This document shows, piece by piece, positions 20,990-29,344 of a stretch of 47,413 bases of DNA (positions are counted from its first letter, which is position 1; each line of letters starts with the position of its first letter). The position numbers were made by a program, and so were the translations under genes. This DNA comes from CAZJKO01 sp964546995 (GTDB lineage Bacteria; Bacillota_I; Bacilli_A; RF39; UBA660). Below the pieces are notes generated by a model. That model searched no databases. It had not been told where the DNA came from and saw only the letters and a program-made list of their open reading frames with translations. Where the stretch lies: the NCBI GenBank assembly GCA_964546995.1, contig CAZJKO010000005.1, positions 1-47,413 of the forward strand, written 5' to 3'.

Positions 20990-22408
20990 TTATATTCGTA
21001 AAGTGCACCAGTAAATGAAACATACAATTAAATTGGAAAGAAAGTTTACGGTATTGTTGGTAAAGTATTTATATCCTGAATATTTTAAATTGTGTTGTTC
21101 TTTGTCTTCTTTTATTTTTTTCTTTTGGGGATCATAATACTTAATTTGATATAGATCTCCGAATATGCTATCAATAATGGAAGATAGGAATCCCAATACG
21201 ATAATGATTAGAAATGAAAATAGATTTCTATCTACGATTAAATGGAAACTAGCAATGGTTAAAGCTCCTAGTAATGCTCCTAGAAAGCCTAGTTTGGTTA
21301 CTCCTCCTGATAAACCTTTTTCTAATGGTTTTCGGGTAATGATCGATTTGACAGGTTCATGGCCCATCATTCCTATTTCACCACTCCATGTATCAGAGGT
21401 ACTCGCTGCAATCGTAATAAAGAATAATCTATAATATACTTGCTGTTTGGTTAATCCATAACCTATGGCAAAAATCCAAGCTAATAGACCATTGGCAAGA
21501 ACTTGTTTTGCTCCTCTTCGTTCGTGTTTTTTTGGCTCCTTCGTCTGCTTTGTTCTTATCTTTTCTAAAATGGTCGAGGAAAAAAGAAACGTACAAAGGG
21601 CAAGAAACGGGATTATTCCTAACCATTTTGCTACTGTAAACCCTAATGTTATCGCTACAATAACACCTGGTAGAGTCAATTTATGTGTATGATAACAGTA
21701 ATCACCTAATAAGATTAAAACGCTTCCTAGCAATAGGTCGTTTACGTTTAAAGGAATATAGTTAAATATTAACAAGATCCATAGTGTGGAAAGCGGTACT
21801 GTAAGATTGTCTAATCCTTTTATAGAGAAGCGTTCGATTATCATTGCAAGACATGAGGTAATGAGACTTATCTTTATATAGGTTTCAGGAAAAACTCCTT
21901 TTAATAGGATCATAAATACGATACTACTCGTCATAAAAAAAGCGAGGCTTCCTTCTAATGTTTTAGTCTCTTTTCCTACTTTGATTTGATGTTTTCCGTA
22001 GTAAGTGCCAACCAATCCTGCAACGGCATCACTTAATCCCATCGCGAGAACACTACAAGATGCAAAGGGAAAGAAGCTTTTTTGTTCAAATGAGAGATAT
22101 ACTAATATTAGTAATGAAAGTGCATACCAAACGATTCCTAAGTCTTGCTCTTCTCTTTTAAAACTTTCAAACCATTTCCTATGGGAAGATAAAATATTTA
22201 CGATGACAAACAAAAGTGGTAGGAAAATCGCTATGATGGTCGTTTTAAAGAAACAGTGTGCTAGAAAAAAGCATAATGATAATAAAACGTGAACGAGTTT
22301 TCTATTTGTTTCGTCTTTCATTTTCTTCTTTTTGCTTAAGATATTACTTCCTTTTATGACGATCCCTATATATATCGTAATGATGATCAATCCTACTACA
22401 TTATTCAT
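20990..22408 (-). CDS. Fused polyprenol-kinase-like and DUF92 membrane protein
   Basis: 472 residues with about 12 membrane helices. The N-terminal half (about 1-215) matches dolichol/phytol kinase-type proteins (NRKLVHVLLSLCFFLAHCFF, then GLSDAVAGLVGTYYGKHQIK). The C-terminal half is DUF92 (RRGAKQVLANGLLAW, AASTSDTWSGEIG, PLEKGLSGGVT). In plants the homologues VTE5 and VTE6 act in series, phosphorylating phytol and then phytyl-phosphate. A fusion suggests two-step salvage of an isoprenoid alcohol to its diphosphate, perhaps undecaprenol for cell-wall carrier lipid. The substrate is inference. Confidence 0.75.
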   Translation of the reverse strand: MNNVVGLIIITIYIGIVIKGSNILSKKKKMKDETNRKLVHVLLSLCFFLAHCFFKTTIIAIFLPLLFVIVNILSSHRKWFESFKREEQDLGIVWYALSLLILVYLSFEQKSFFPFASCSVLAMGLSDAVAGLVGTYYGKHQIKVGKETKTLEGSLAFFMTSSIVFMILLKGVFPETYIKISLITSCLAMIIERFSIKGLDNLTVPLSTLWILLIFNYIPLNVNDLLLGSVLILLGDYCYHTHKLTLPGVIVAITLGFTVAKWLGIIPFLALCTFLFSSTILEKIRTKQTKEPKKHERRGAKQVLANGLLAWIFAIGYGLTKQQVYYRLFFITIAASTSDTWSGEIGMMGHEPVKSIITRKPLEKGLSGGVTKLGFLGALLGALTIASFHLIVDRNLFSFLIIIVLGFLSSIIDSIFGDLYQIKYYDPQKKKIKEDKEQHNLKYSGYKYFTNNTVNFLSNLIVCFIYWCTLRI

Positions 22409-22454
22409 GTTTTCACCTACATCTTTTTATAGTCTACCATATCTTTTCTAAAGG

Positions 22455-22479
22455 AAAAAAGAGATTTTACGAATCTCTT
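22455..22479 (-). terminator. Terminator of frr
   Basis: AAGAGATT pairs with AATCTCTT and is followed by a T-run on the minus strand. It overlaps the frr stop codon. Confidence 0.65.
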
Positions 22480-23023
22480 ATACTGTTAACAGTTCTTCTT
22501 CTTTTTCTTTTTCTAATTTTTCAATGTTTTTATTGTATTCATTTACTAAATCTTGTACTTCGTTTTGTTTTGCCTTTTCGATATCTTCTGCTAACTCTTC
22601 CTTTTCGATTTCATCCATGGCATCTCTTCTAATGTTTCGAATGGCAACTTTGGCTTCTTCGCTCATCGCTTTTACTTGTTTGATGAGTTCTTTTCGTCTT
22701 TCTTCGGTCAACATAGGAATGATGATACGAATTGTTTCCCCATCGTTATTTGGTGTGTATCCTAAATTACTTGCAAGAATCGCTTTTTCGATCGCAGAAA
22801 GACAACTTTTATCAAACGGTTTGATGACTAATTGTCTTGCTTCTGGTACAGAGATTGTTCCTAGCTGTTTTAATGGTGTATCTACGCCATAGTACTCTAC
22901 CATGACTCCATCTAAACTACTGGGATTGGCGCGTCCTGCTCTTACTGTGGTAAAACGTTTTTCTAAGGCTTCAATGGCTTTTGTCATTTTATCTTTTGTG
23001 TTTACAATTACTTGATCATTCAT
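22478..23023 (-). CDS. frr: Ribosome recycling factor
   Basis: A 181-residue factor that, with EF-G, splits post-termination ribosomes. It has the three-helix-bundle domain I and the small domain II, with signatures VRAGRANPSSLDGVMVEYYG, PLKQLGTISVPEARQLVIKP and RKELIKQVKAMSEEAKVAIR. Length is normal. In most Firmicutes it follows tsf and pyrH; here tsf lies 1.4 kb upstream on the same strand and pyrH is absent from the interval. Confidence 0.97.
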   Translation of the reverse strand: MNDQVIVNTKDKMTKAIEALEKRFTTVRAGRANPSSLDGVMVEYYGVDTPLKQLGTISVPEARQLVIKPFDKSCLSAIEKAILASNLGYTPNNDGETIRIIIPMLTEERRKELIKQVKAMSEEAKVAIRNIRRDAMDEIEKEELAEDIEKAKQNEVQDLVNEYNKNIEKLEKEKEEELLTV

Positions 23024-23084
23024 TTTTTTCTCTCCTCTTATAACAATATATTACTATATTTTTTCTGAAAGTAAAAGGCTATTT

Positions 23085-23699
23085 TTATTTTTTTACGAGT
23101 TGTTTTATGTCATCTATTTGATATGTTGCCGAGAGATTTGCTTCTGTTTCCTTCGTTAAGAAGCACGTGTCGATACCTAATGTATTGGCACTTTCTATTT
23201 CTTCTTTATTCTTTGCTCCTACTACTAAAACATTATTTAATGACGTAAGACGATATTTTGAAATCATATATTGGAAGAACGCACGATTTTTAGTGTCTAA
23301 ATTTACTTCTTCTTTATAAATTACATCATGTAAGTAGGCAGATACTTTTAAGGCGTCTACTTTTTCCATGATACGATTTACGGATTCTGTTGAAGTTATG
23401 ATGATCTTTTTTTTATTTAGTGCTAAAGCGACAATCGTTTCCTTTACATCTCGATATTCTAATAAACGATCATCTAAGCCTAGCCAAATCATTTGATATG
23501 GAACAAAGGGTAAGATGTTTCTTCGTTCTTCCTCCGCCATAGAGGTAATCATCTTTTTCATTTCGCGCCAGTAGTGAACTTCGCTATTTTGTAAGACTTT
23601 TACTTCATTTACTAATGTTTCTATAGTTTCTTTTTTCTGTTGTAGTTCCCTTTCTACTTCCGTTAATAAAGAAGTATAGTTTTTGAATCTTTTTTCCAT
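23085..23699 (-). CDS. Unknown protein: coiled coil plus degenerate HAD-like domain
   Basis: 204 residues. The first 65 form a charged coiled coil. Residues 70-200 read like a reduced HAD fold: ALNKKKIIITSTESV resembles motif II, and NVLVVGAKNKEEIESANTLG resembles the motif IV loop that normally reads VGDS..D...A...G. The catalytic Asp pair of motif I and the motif IV aspartates are not seen, so it is probably not a phosphatase. It stands alone between frr and the thioredoxin-like lipoprotein gene. Function unknown. Confidence 0.55.
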   Translation of the reverse strand: MEKRFKNYTSLLTEVERELQQKKETIETLVNEVKVLQNSEVHYWREMKKMITSMAEEERRNILPFVPYQMIWLGLDDRLLEYRDVKETIVALALNKKKIIITSTESVNRIMEKVDALKVSAYLHDVIYKEEVNLDTKNRAFFQYMISKYRLTSLNNVLVVGAKNKEEIESANTLGIDTCFLTKETEANLSATYQIDDIKQLVKK

Positions 23700-23802
23700 A
23701 TTATCACCTAAATTTATTATAATATAAAACGTACTTGATTAGAAAGAAAGATTTGCTTCTTGACAGACAAATATCTTTTTATTATTTTATTCTTTTCTAA
23801 AA

Positions 23803-23829
23803 TGAAAAAGAATGGAAGTTCCATTCTTT
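23803..23829 (-). terminator. Terminator of the tsf-lipoprotein transcript
   Basis: An 11-base-pair near-perfect stem (23807-23817 with 23819-23829, closing on a tight loop) is followed by TTTTC on the minus strand. It overlaps the lipoprotein gene end. Confidence 0.65.
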
Positions 23830-24409
23830 AACAACTAGTACAGCCATCCGAATATACTTTTACTATTAGTTTGATATATTCTTCTTTTAGTTTTTCTTTG
23901 CGTTCTTCTGTTAAATATTCTTCTACTTCGCCGCTCATCGTCGACATATCGTTATTGTGTCCTACTATTTTTCCATCTAATACGAAATAAGTATCAGGAA
24001 CAAACAATCTTTTTTCACCTTCTGCAGTTTCGAATAAGTATTCGTTTGTTAATTCTACTATTTTTTGATATTCTTCTGTGTTGTTTTCTCTTATTTCTTT
24101 GGGATTGAAATAGTAAACTTCTTTGATATTTTTATCCATTAACGCTTCCGTTAAGATTTTGACTGATGCTTGGCACCATGGACATTCAGGAAAACCAAAG
24201 TAGATGATTCCTGTTCCTTCTTCTAGAAACTTTATCGCTTCTTCTACTGTCACATATTTAAACGGGTTATCCTTTGATACACTGTATTCTTTGGCAAACT
24301 TATCCGCATCTGTTAAGGTGTCAACTGGCTTTACGGTACATCCTGTCAAGGGAAGGAGAAGACATAAGATAAGAACGATACGACCTATTTTTTTCATTTT
24401 ATTATCCAT
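23828..24409 (-). CDS. Thioredoxin-fold lipoprotein
   Basis: 193 residues. A lipoprotein signal ends in LTGC (lipobox). A thioredoxin-like domain carries the active-site CPWC in GFPECPWCQASVKIL. The C terminus ends CTSC, a second possible redox pair. The protein should sit on the outer face of the membrane and handle disulfides, like bacteriocin-accessory Bta-type or PedC-like thioredoxins. The start overlaps the last eight bases of tsf, so the two appear coupled although functionally unrelated. The alternative start MKKIGRIV is four codons in. Confidence 0.75.
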   Translation of the reverse strand: MDNKMKKIGRIVLILCLLLPLTGCTVKPVDTLTDADKFAKEYSVSKDNPFKYVTVEEAIKFLEEGTGIIYFGFPECPWCQASVKILTEALMDKNIKEVYYFNPKEIRENNTEEYQKIVELTNEYLFETAEGEKRLFVPDTYFVLDGKIVGHNNDMSTMSGEVEEYLTEERKEKLKEEYIKLIVKVYSDGCTSC

Positions 24410-25274
24410 TGATTTGATTCATTACTTCGCTAGCAAAATCTTCTTGTTTTTTCTCAATTCCTTCTCCAACTTCAAAACGAATCATTGTACTAATTGTTCC
24501 GCCATTATTTTTTACGTATGTTTCGACATTCATATCACCATTTTTTACAAATGGTTGTTCTAACAAGCAAATTTCTTTATAGAATTTGTTTAAGCGCCCT
24601 TCGACCATCTTTTCGGCAATCGCTTCTGGTTTTCCTTCTTGTTTTACTTGTTCTTTGATGATGTTTGCTTCTCTTTCTAACAGTTCACTTGGAACTTCTT
24701 CTCTTTTAATGCAAGTAGGATTCATGGCTGCAACATGCATAGCAACATCTTTCGCTACTTCTTCGTTTGTATTTTCTAATACGACTAAAGCAGCAATTCT
24801 TCCACCCATGTGTAGGTAACTACCAAATACTTGATTTTCGTTTTTGGTTACACTCATGAACCGACGGAAACTAATCTTTTCTCCAATTTTCGCTGTTATT
24901 TCAATTAGTTTATCTTGTAAAGTTTCTCCATCTACTTTAATTTGTAACGCTTCTTCTACTTCTTTTACATCATTTTCTAGAAGGAGATTTGCCACTAAGT
25001 CGACAAAGTTTTTGAATTCTTCGTTTTTGGCAACAAAATCTGTTTCTGAATTGATTTCTAAAATAACCGCTTTGTGATCGTTGCTGACAATTTCACAAAG
25101 TCCATCCGCCGCAATGCGCGATTCTTTTTTGGCCGCTTTGCTAATTCCTTTTTCTCTCAACCAATCGATCGCTTGGTCCATATTTCCACTACATGCTTCT
25201 AATGCTTTCTTGCAATCGAGCATTCCAGCACCTGTCTTTTCTCTTAAGTCTTTTACATCTTTTGCACTAAACAT
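24402..25274 (-). CDS. tsf: Elongation factor Ts
   Basis: A 290-residue nucleotide-exchange factor for EF-Tu. N-terminal UBA-like domain VKDLREKTGAGMLDCKKALE and the EF-Tu contact motif INSETDFVAKNEEFK are clear. The start is set by AAAGGAA before MFSAKDV, nine codons inside the open frame. It follows rpsB, with a hairpin between the two genes. Confidence 0.97.
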   Translation of the reverse strand: MFSAKDVKDLREKTGAGMLDCKKALEACSGNMDQAIDWLREKGISKAAKKESRIAADGLCEIVSNDHKAVILEINSETDFVAKNEEFKNFVDLVANLLLENDVKEVEEALQIKVDGETLQDKLIEITAKIGEKISFRRFMSVTKNENQVFGSYLHMGGRIAALVVLENTNEEVAKDVAMHVAAMNPTCIKREEVPSELLEREANIIKEQVKQEGKPEAIAEKMVEGRLNKFYKEICLLEQPFVKNGDMNVETYVKNNGGTISTMIRFEVGEGIEKKQEDFASEVMNQING

Positions 25275-25301
25275 ATTCTTTTTCCTTTCTTTTACAAACA
25301 A

Positions 25302-25320
25302 AGGTGGAATATTTCCACCT
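25302..25320 (-). terminator. Hairpin between rpsB and tsf
   Basis: AGGTGGAA/TTCCACCT, eight pairs with a four-base loop, followed only by TTTG. It is more likely a partial terminator or RNA-stability element that sets the S2:EF-Ts ratio than a full stop. Confidence 0.5.
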
Positions 25321-25326
25321 CCTGTT

Positions 25327-26271
25327 TTATCTTAACGCTTCTATTAATTCTTCTTTTTTCATTTTAGAATAGCCTTTGATTCCCTTTTCTTTGGCCATTT
25401 CTTTTAATTCTTGTAATGAAGGAGCCTTTTCCTCTTTTTTTGGTTCTTCTTTCACTTCTTCTTTTGCAGGTTCCTTTTGTTCTTCTTTGCTGTTTTCTTC
25501 TTTTTCAACTCTGATTTCTTTTCCGTCTTCCCGTTTTCCTTTTTTCTCACTCTTTGTTTTATCTTCTTCTGTCAAGAAATCTAATACTTCATTTCCGTTT
25601 ACTTCGGCAATGGCATTCGTTAAAACACCAATGATTAGTTTTACCGAACGAACGGCATCATCATTTCCGGGAATCACATAGTCGACCATATCCGGATCGC
25701 AGTTCGTATCGACAATTCCAAATACGGGAATTCCTAAAATACGTGCTTCTTTAATCGCAATTTCTTCTTTTCGTGGATCGACAATGATTAGTGCTTCTGG
25801 TACTTTCTTCATATCACGGATACCACGTAAGTTTTTGTTTAATTTATCGTATTCTTTACGAATACCAATTACTTCTTTTTTTGGTAATAGTTCGAATGTT
25901 CCATTCTTTTCCATTTCTTCGATTTCAATCATACGTTTTACACGTGATTTAATCGTTTTGAAGTTGGTTAATGTTCCACCTAACCATCTTTCGTTTACGA
26001 AATACATATTGGTGCGCGTTGCTGATTCTTCACTTGCTTCTTGAGCTTGTTTTTTGGTACCTACAAATAAGAATTTACCACCATTTTCAGCGATTTCCTT
26101 GATTTTTGCATATGCCTCTTCAATTTTCTTCGCTGTTTTTTGTAAATCGATAATATAAATATCATCTCTCGTCGTATAGATGTACTCCTTCATCTTTGGA
26201 TTCCATCTTCTTTTTTGGTGTCCAAAATGAACACCTGCTTCTAATAAATAATTCATTGACACAACTGCCAT
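25327..26271 (-). CDS. rpsB: Ribosomal protein S2 with C-terminal Rho_N/SAP-like extension
   Basis: 314 residues against the usual 230-260. Residues 1-235 are normal S2 (SMNYLLEAGVHFGHQKRRWN, NERWLGGTLTNFKT, GIPVFGIVDTNCDP, IPGNDDAVRSVKLI). A Lys/Glu-rich linker of about 45 residues then leads to a compact module SLQELKEMAKEKGIKGYSKM-KKEELIEALR, which fits the Rho N-terminal (SAP-like) helical domain. The same tail type ends L20 in the operon upstream. The function of the extension is unknown; RNA or DNA binding is a guess from the domain family. Confidence 0.95.
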   Translation of the reverse strand: MAVVSMNYLLEAGVHFGHQKRRWNPKMKEYIYTTRDDIYIIDLQKTAKKIEEAYAKIKEIAENGGKFLFVGTKKQAQEASEESATRTNMYFVNERWLGGTLTNFKTIKSRVKRMIEIEEMEKNGTFELLPKKEVIGIRKEYDKLNKNLRGIRDMKKVPEALIIVDPRKEEIAIKEARILGIPVFGIVDTNCDPDMVDYVIPGNDDAVRSVKLIIGVLTNAIAEVNGNEVLDFLTEEDKTKSEKKGKREDGKEIRVEKEENSKEEQKEPAKEEVKEEPKKEEKAPSLQELKEMAKEKGIKGYSKMKKEELIEALR

Positions 26272-26367
26272 AATTTTTTTCTCCTTTTCGTTTTTCTTCT
26301 ATTAATTTCTAAAAAATATCACTTATTTTCTAAGCACTCGACATTTCAATCCATTAATATGTCTATT

Positions 26368-26913
26368 TTATTTTAAAGCAGCAAGTAAGTCTGCTTTTTT
26401 CATGGTTCCTGTTCCTTCGATGCCTTTTTCTTTTGCAAGACTACGAAGTTCTGCAACAGTCATTTTACTAAGATCTTGTTCTTCTTTTTGGGTTTCCTTT
26501 TTTGGTTCTTTTTTCACTTCTTTTTTTGGTTCTTTGACTTCTTGTTTCGTGATTTTTCCAGCTTTCCCATCGCGAGCTACTTTGACAAGTTCTTTAAAGC
26601 TTGCAGGATCGTTGATTGCAATTTCACTCAACATTTTACGATTTACTTCTACTCCTGCTTTGTTTAAACCTTCGATAAATCTTGAATAACTGATTTCATT
26701 TTCACGGCACGCTGCATTAATACGTGTAATCCATAACTTTCTGAAATCTCTTTTCTTTTGTTTTCTATCACGGAATGCATATTGTCCAGAATGCATTAAT
26801 TGTTCTTTTGCTGTTTTATATAGACGGTGTTTGCTTCCGAAATATCCTTTTGCTTCCTTTAATACTTTTTTATGACGAGCTTTCGTCGTCACTCCATTTT
26901 TTACTCTTGCCAT
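26368..26913 (-). CDS. rplT: Ribosomal protein L20 with C-terminal Rho_N/SAP-like extension
   Basis: 181 residues against the usual 115-120. Residues 1-118 are normal L20 (RHKKVLKEAKGYFGSKHRLY, RDRKQKKRDFRKLWITRINA, FIEGLNKAGVEVNRKMLSEI). A KEPKKE-rich linker follows, and then MTVAELRSLAKEKGIEGTGT-MKKADLLAALK, clearly related to the last 32 residues of S2 encoded next. It ends the infC-rpmI-rplT operon. In other Firmicutes, L20 represses this operon by binding the leader. Confidence 0.95.
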   Translation of the reverse strand: MARVKNGVTTKARHKKVLKEAKGYFGSKHRLYKTAKEQLMHSGQYAFRDRKQKKRDFRKLWITRINAACRENEISYSRFIEGLNKAGVEVNRKMLSEIAINDPASFKELVKVARDGKAGKITKQEVKEPKKEVKKEPKKETQKEEQDLSKMTVAELRSLAKEKGIEGTGTMKKADLLAALK

Positions 26914-26939
26914 TTTCTTTTCCTCCTTCTTCTGTTAGA

Positions 26940-27128
26940 TTAAATGATATGTTTTAAACGGTTCATGTCGGCACTACTTAAGTTTGAACCTTTTCTATTC
27001 TTTCTATTGTATTTTGCTGGCTTGCTACCAGTATTATGGCGACTACCAGGGCATCCCATACTGATGCTTCCGCCTTTTCTTACTTTTAATACTTTTTTTG
27101 TACCTTTATGTGTTTTTAGTTTTGGCAT
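26940..27128 (-). CDS. rpmI: Ribosomal protein L35
   Basis: A 62-residue basic protein with the family start PKLKTHKGTKKVLKVRKGG and end AKYNRKNRKGSNLSSADMNR. It is the middle gene of the infC-rpmI-rplT operon, between IF-3 and L20, 18 and 26 bases from its neighbours. Confidence 0.97.
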   Translation of the reverse strand: MPKLKTHKGTKKVLKVRKGGSISMGCPGSRHNTGSKPAKYNRKNRKGSNLSSADMNRLKHII

Positions 27129-27146
27129 AACTTTTTCCTCCTTATA

Positions 27147-27680
27147 TTACTTTTCTTTCTTTGGTGTTAGTAACATCGTCATGGTTCTTCCATCCAGTTT
27201 CGGACTTTGTTCAATATCTGCAAGATCCGTAAGCCGTCCTGCAAATTTTTCCATTACTTCTTTTCCGAGTTCTGTATGTGCCATTTGTCTACCTTTGAAA
27301 CGAATCGAAAGTTTAATCTTATCGCCTTTCTCTAAGTATTTTTTGACGTTTTTAAGTTTCGTTTCAAAGTCTCCTACATCGATCGTAGGAGAAAGACGAA
27401 ATTCTTTTAACTCAGACATATTGGCCCGTTGTCGTTTTAACGCTTCTTTTTCTTTTTTGATTTTCTCATAACGGAACTTATTGTAATCCATTACTTTGCA
27501 TACAGGTGGATTTCCATTTGGGTTGATGAGAACCAAATCAAGTCCTGCATATGTTGCTAGCGTTAAGGCATCACTTAATGGTTTTACTCCTACTTGTTCT
27601 CCATTAGGCCCAATTACTAGTACTTCTTTTGCTCTAATCTGCTCATTGATCAACATGTTGTTTTTGTTATTGTTCGCGAT
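27147..27680 (-). CDS. infC: Translation initiation factor IF-3, probable ATC start
   Basis: IF-3 prevents premature subunit joining and proofreads initiation. Marks are NMLINEQIRAKEVLVIGPNG, VCKVMDYNKFRYEKIKKEKE and SIRFKGRQMAHTELGKEVME. The open frame continues upstream, but GGAGGTG (27687-27693) ends six bases before ATC, which gives 177 residues and the standard N terminus. IF-3 genes use rare start codons in many bacteria, allowing IF-3 to repress its own translation. The upstream in-frame ATG overlaps the ribosome site and is unlikely. Confidence 0.92.
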   Translation of the reverse strand: MANNNKNNMLINEQIRAKEVLVIGPNGEQVGVKPLSDALTLATYAGLDLVLINPNGNPPVCKVMDYNKFRYEKIKKEKEALKRQRANMSELKEFRLSPTIDVGDFETKLKNVKKYLEKGDKIKLSIRFKGRQMAHTELGKEVMEKFAGRLTDLADIEQSPKLDGRTMTMLLTPKKEK

Positions 27681-27830
27681 AACAAACACCTCCATAATAA
27701 TAGAAAAAGTGAGCATACGCCCACCTTCGTTTTACCAAACAAAATATATCTTATTTTCTTTTGGCTTTTTACCTAAAGCTATTTGCAATCAGGTGGATGG
27801 ACTCATCGCTTTCCTTTTTTCAATTTATAT
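27681..27830 (-). promoter_or_regulatory. infC-rpmI-rplT leader with terminator (L20-leader type)
   Basis: About 150 untranslated bases separate the promoter from infC. A terminator hairpin GTGGGC-GTAT-GCTCAC followed by TTTTT ends about 15 bases before the infC ribosome site (27703-27721). The layout matches the L20-responsive attenuator of other Firmicutes; I did not verify the L20-binding fold itself. Confidence 0.65.
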
Positions 27831-27834
27831 GCCA

Positions 27835-27863
27835 ATTATAGCGTTTTATTCGTTTTCTGTCAA
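27835..27863 (-). promoter_or_regulatory. Consensus promoter of the infC operon
   Basis: TTGACA (27858-27863), 17-base spacer, TATAAT (27835-27840): a perfect sigma-A consensus. Confidence 0.9.
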
Positions 27864-27960
27864 CTGTTTTTTCTTTTTTGTGTTAAACTTCTATGATCTT
27901 GCTACTTATAACTATACATTATAATAACTATATACAAGAAAAAGCAGTATTTCTACTACT

Positions 27961-29337
27961 TTAAAATTCTATTTTACGTTGAATATACTCTACTACTTCT
28001 TCTAGTTTTAGGGTAATTTGTTCCATGGTATCACGGTCTCTTATCGTTACTGTATTTTCTTTTAATGTATTGTCATCGATGGTGATACAAAATGGGGTTC
28101 CCGATGCATCTTGACGGCGATACCGTTTTCCAATGGTTCCTGCTTCATCATATGTCGTCATAAAGTATTTACTCCATGTTTCAAATAGTTCTAACGCTTT
28201 TTCACTATGGTACTTTTTAATGAGAGGAAGGACTGCAATTTTATATGGAGCAAGAGCTGGATGCAATTTCATGACTTCTCTTGTTTCATTTCCTTCTAGT
28301 GGTTCTTCACGATATGCTTCCGATAGGAATGCTAAGACGACGCGGTCTGCTCCAAGGCTCGGTTCAATGACATAAGGGATATATTTTTCGTTGGTATCAG
28401 GATCTAAGTATTCCATACTTTGTTTCGAAACATTTTGATGGCTCGTTAGATCATAATCTGTACGTGACGCGATTCCCCATAGTTCTCCCCAGCCAAACGG
28501 AAATAAATATTCAATGTCGGTTGTTGCATTACTATAGAAAGATAGTTCTTCTTGATCGTGATCGCGAAGGCGCAAATGCTCGTTTTCCATTCCTAAATTT
28601 AACAAGAAATTATGGCAGTATTCTTTCCAGTATTTAAACCATTCTAATTCTTCCCCTGGCTTACAGAAAAACTCTAGTTCCATCTGTTCGAATTCTCTCA
28701 TTCTGAACGTAAAATTACCTGGAGTAATTTCATTTCGGAAGCTTTTTCCTATTTGGGCAATACCAAAGGGTAGTTTTTTCCGCATACTACGCTCTACATT
28801 TAAAAAGTTTGTAAAAATTCCCTGTGCTGTTTCTGGTCTTAGATAGATTGTTGCACTACTATCTTCTGTTACACCTTGAAACGTTTTGAACATTAGGTTG
28901 AATTGACGAATATCCGTGTAATCCATTTTGCCGCATTTTGGACATACAATGTTATGTTCTTTGATATAGGACATCAGTTTTTCGTTTTCCCAACCACCTG
29001 CTTCTATTTCTCCGTTCGATGCTTCTTCAATTAATTTATCTGCGCGGTGTCTCGTTTTACAGTGTTTGCAATCGATTAAAGGATCGTTGAAGGCGGTTAA
29101 ATGTCCACTTGCTTCCCATACTTTGGGATTCATTAAAATGGCTGAATCTAGTCCTACATTGTAACGGCTTTCTTGGACAAACTTTTTAAGCCATGCTTTT
29201 TTGACGTTGTTTTTTAACTCGACTCCTAGTGGTCCATAATCCCAAGTGTTTGCTAGTCCACCATAGATTTCGCTTCCTTGAAAAATAAATCCATACTGTT
29301 TACAAGCATTTACTAATTTTTCCATTGATCTTTCCAT
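27961..29337 (-). CDS. glyS: Glycyl-tRNA synthetase (alpha2, GRS1 type)
   Basis: A 458-residue class II enzyme that charges tRNA-Gly. Marks are the N-terminal GFIFQGSEIYGGLANTWDYG, motif 2 FRMREFEQMELEFF, and motif 3 EPSLGADRVVLAFL. The C-terminal anticodon domain begins near ALAPYKIAVLPLIK. A zinc-type CXXC pair (VCPKCGK, DCKHCKT) is present. This is the eukaryotic/archaeal-like single-chain type, as in Staphylococcus and mycoplasmas, not the GlyQS heterotetramer. A short T-box leader precedes it. Confidence 0.96.
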   Translation of the reverse strand: MERSMEKLVNACKQYGFIFQGSEIYGGLANTWDYGPLGVELKNNVKKAWLKKFVQESRYNVGLDSAILMNPKVWEASGHLTAFNDPLIDCKHCKTRHRADKLIEEASNGEIEAGGWENEKLMSYIKEHNIVCPKCGKMDYTDIRQFNLMFKTFQGVTEDSSATIYLRPETAQGIFTNFLNVERSMRKKLPFGIAQIGKSFRNEITPGNFTFRMREFEQMELEFFCKPGEELEWFKYWKEYCHNFLLNLGMENEHLRLRDHDQEELSFYSNATTDIEYLFPFGWGELWGIASRTDYDLTSHQNVSKQSMEYLDPDTNEKYIPYVIEPSLGADRVVLAFLSEAYREEPLEGNETREVMKLHPALAPYKIAVLPLIKKYHSEKALELFETWSKYFMTTYDEAGTIGKRYRRQDASGTPFCITIDDNTLKENTVTIRDRDTMEQITLKLEEVVEYIQRKIEF

Positions 29338-29344
29338 ATTTTCC

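Noticed and set aside
26944..27471. 175-codon plus-strand ORF antisense to infC and rpmI
   Set aside because: It is entirely antisense to two certain ribosomal/translation genes, with Phe- and Leu-rich content mirroring Lys codons.
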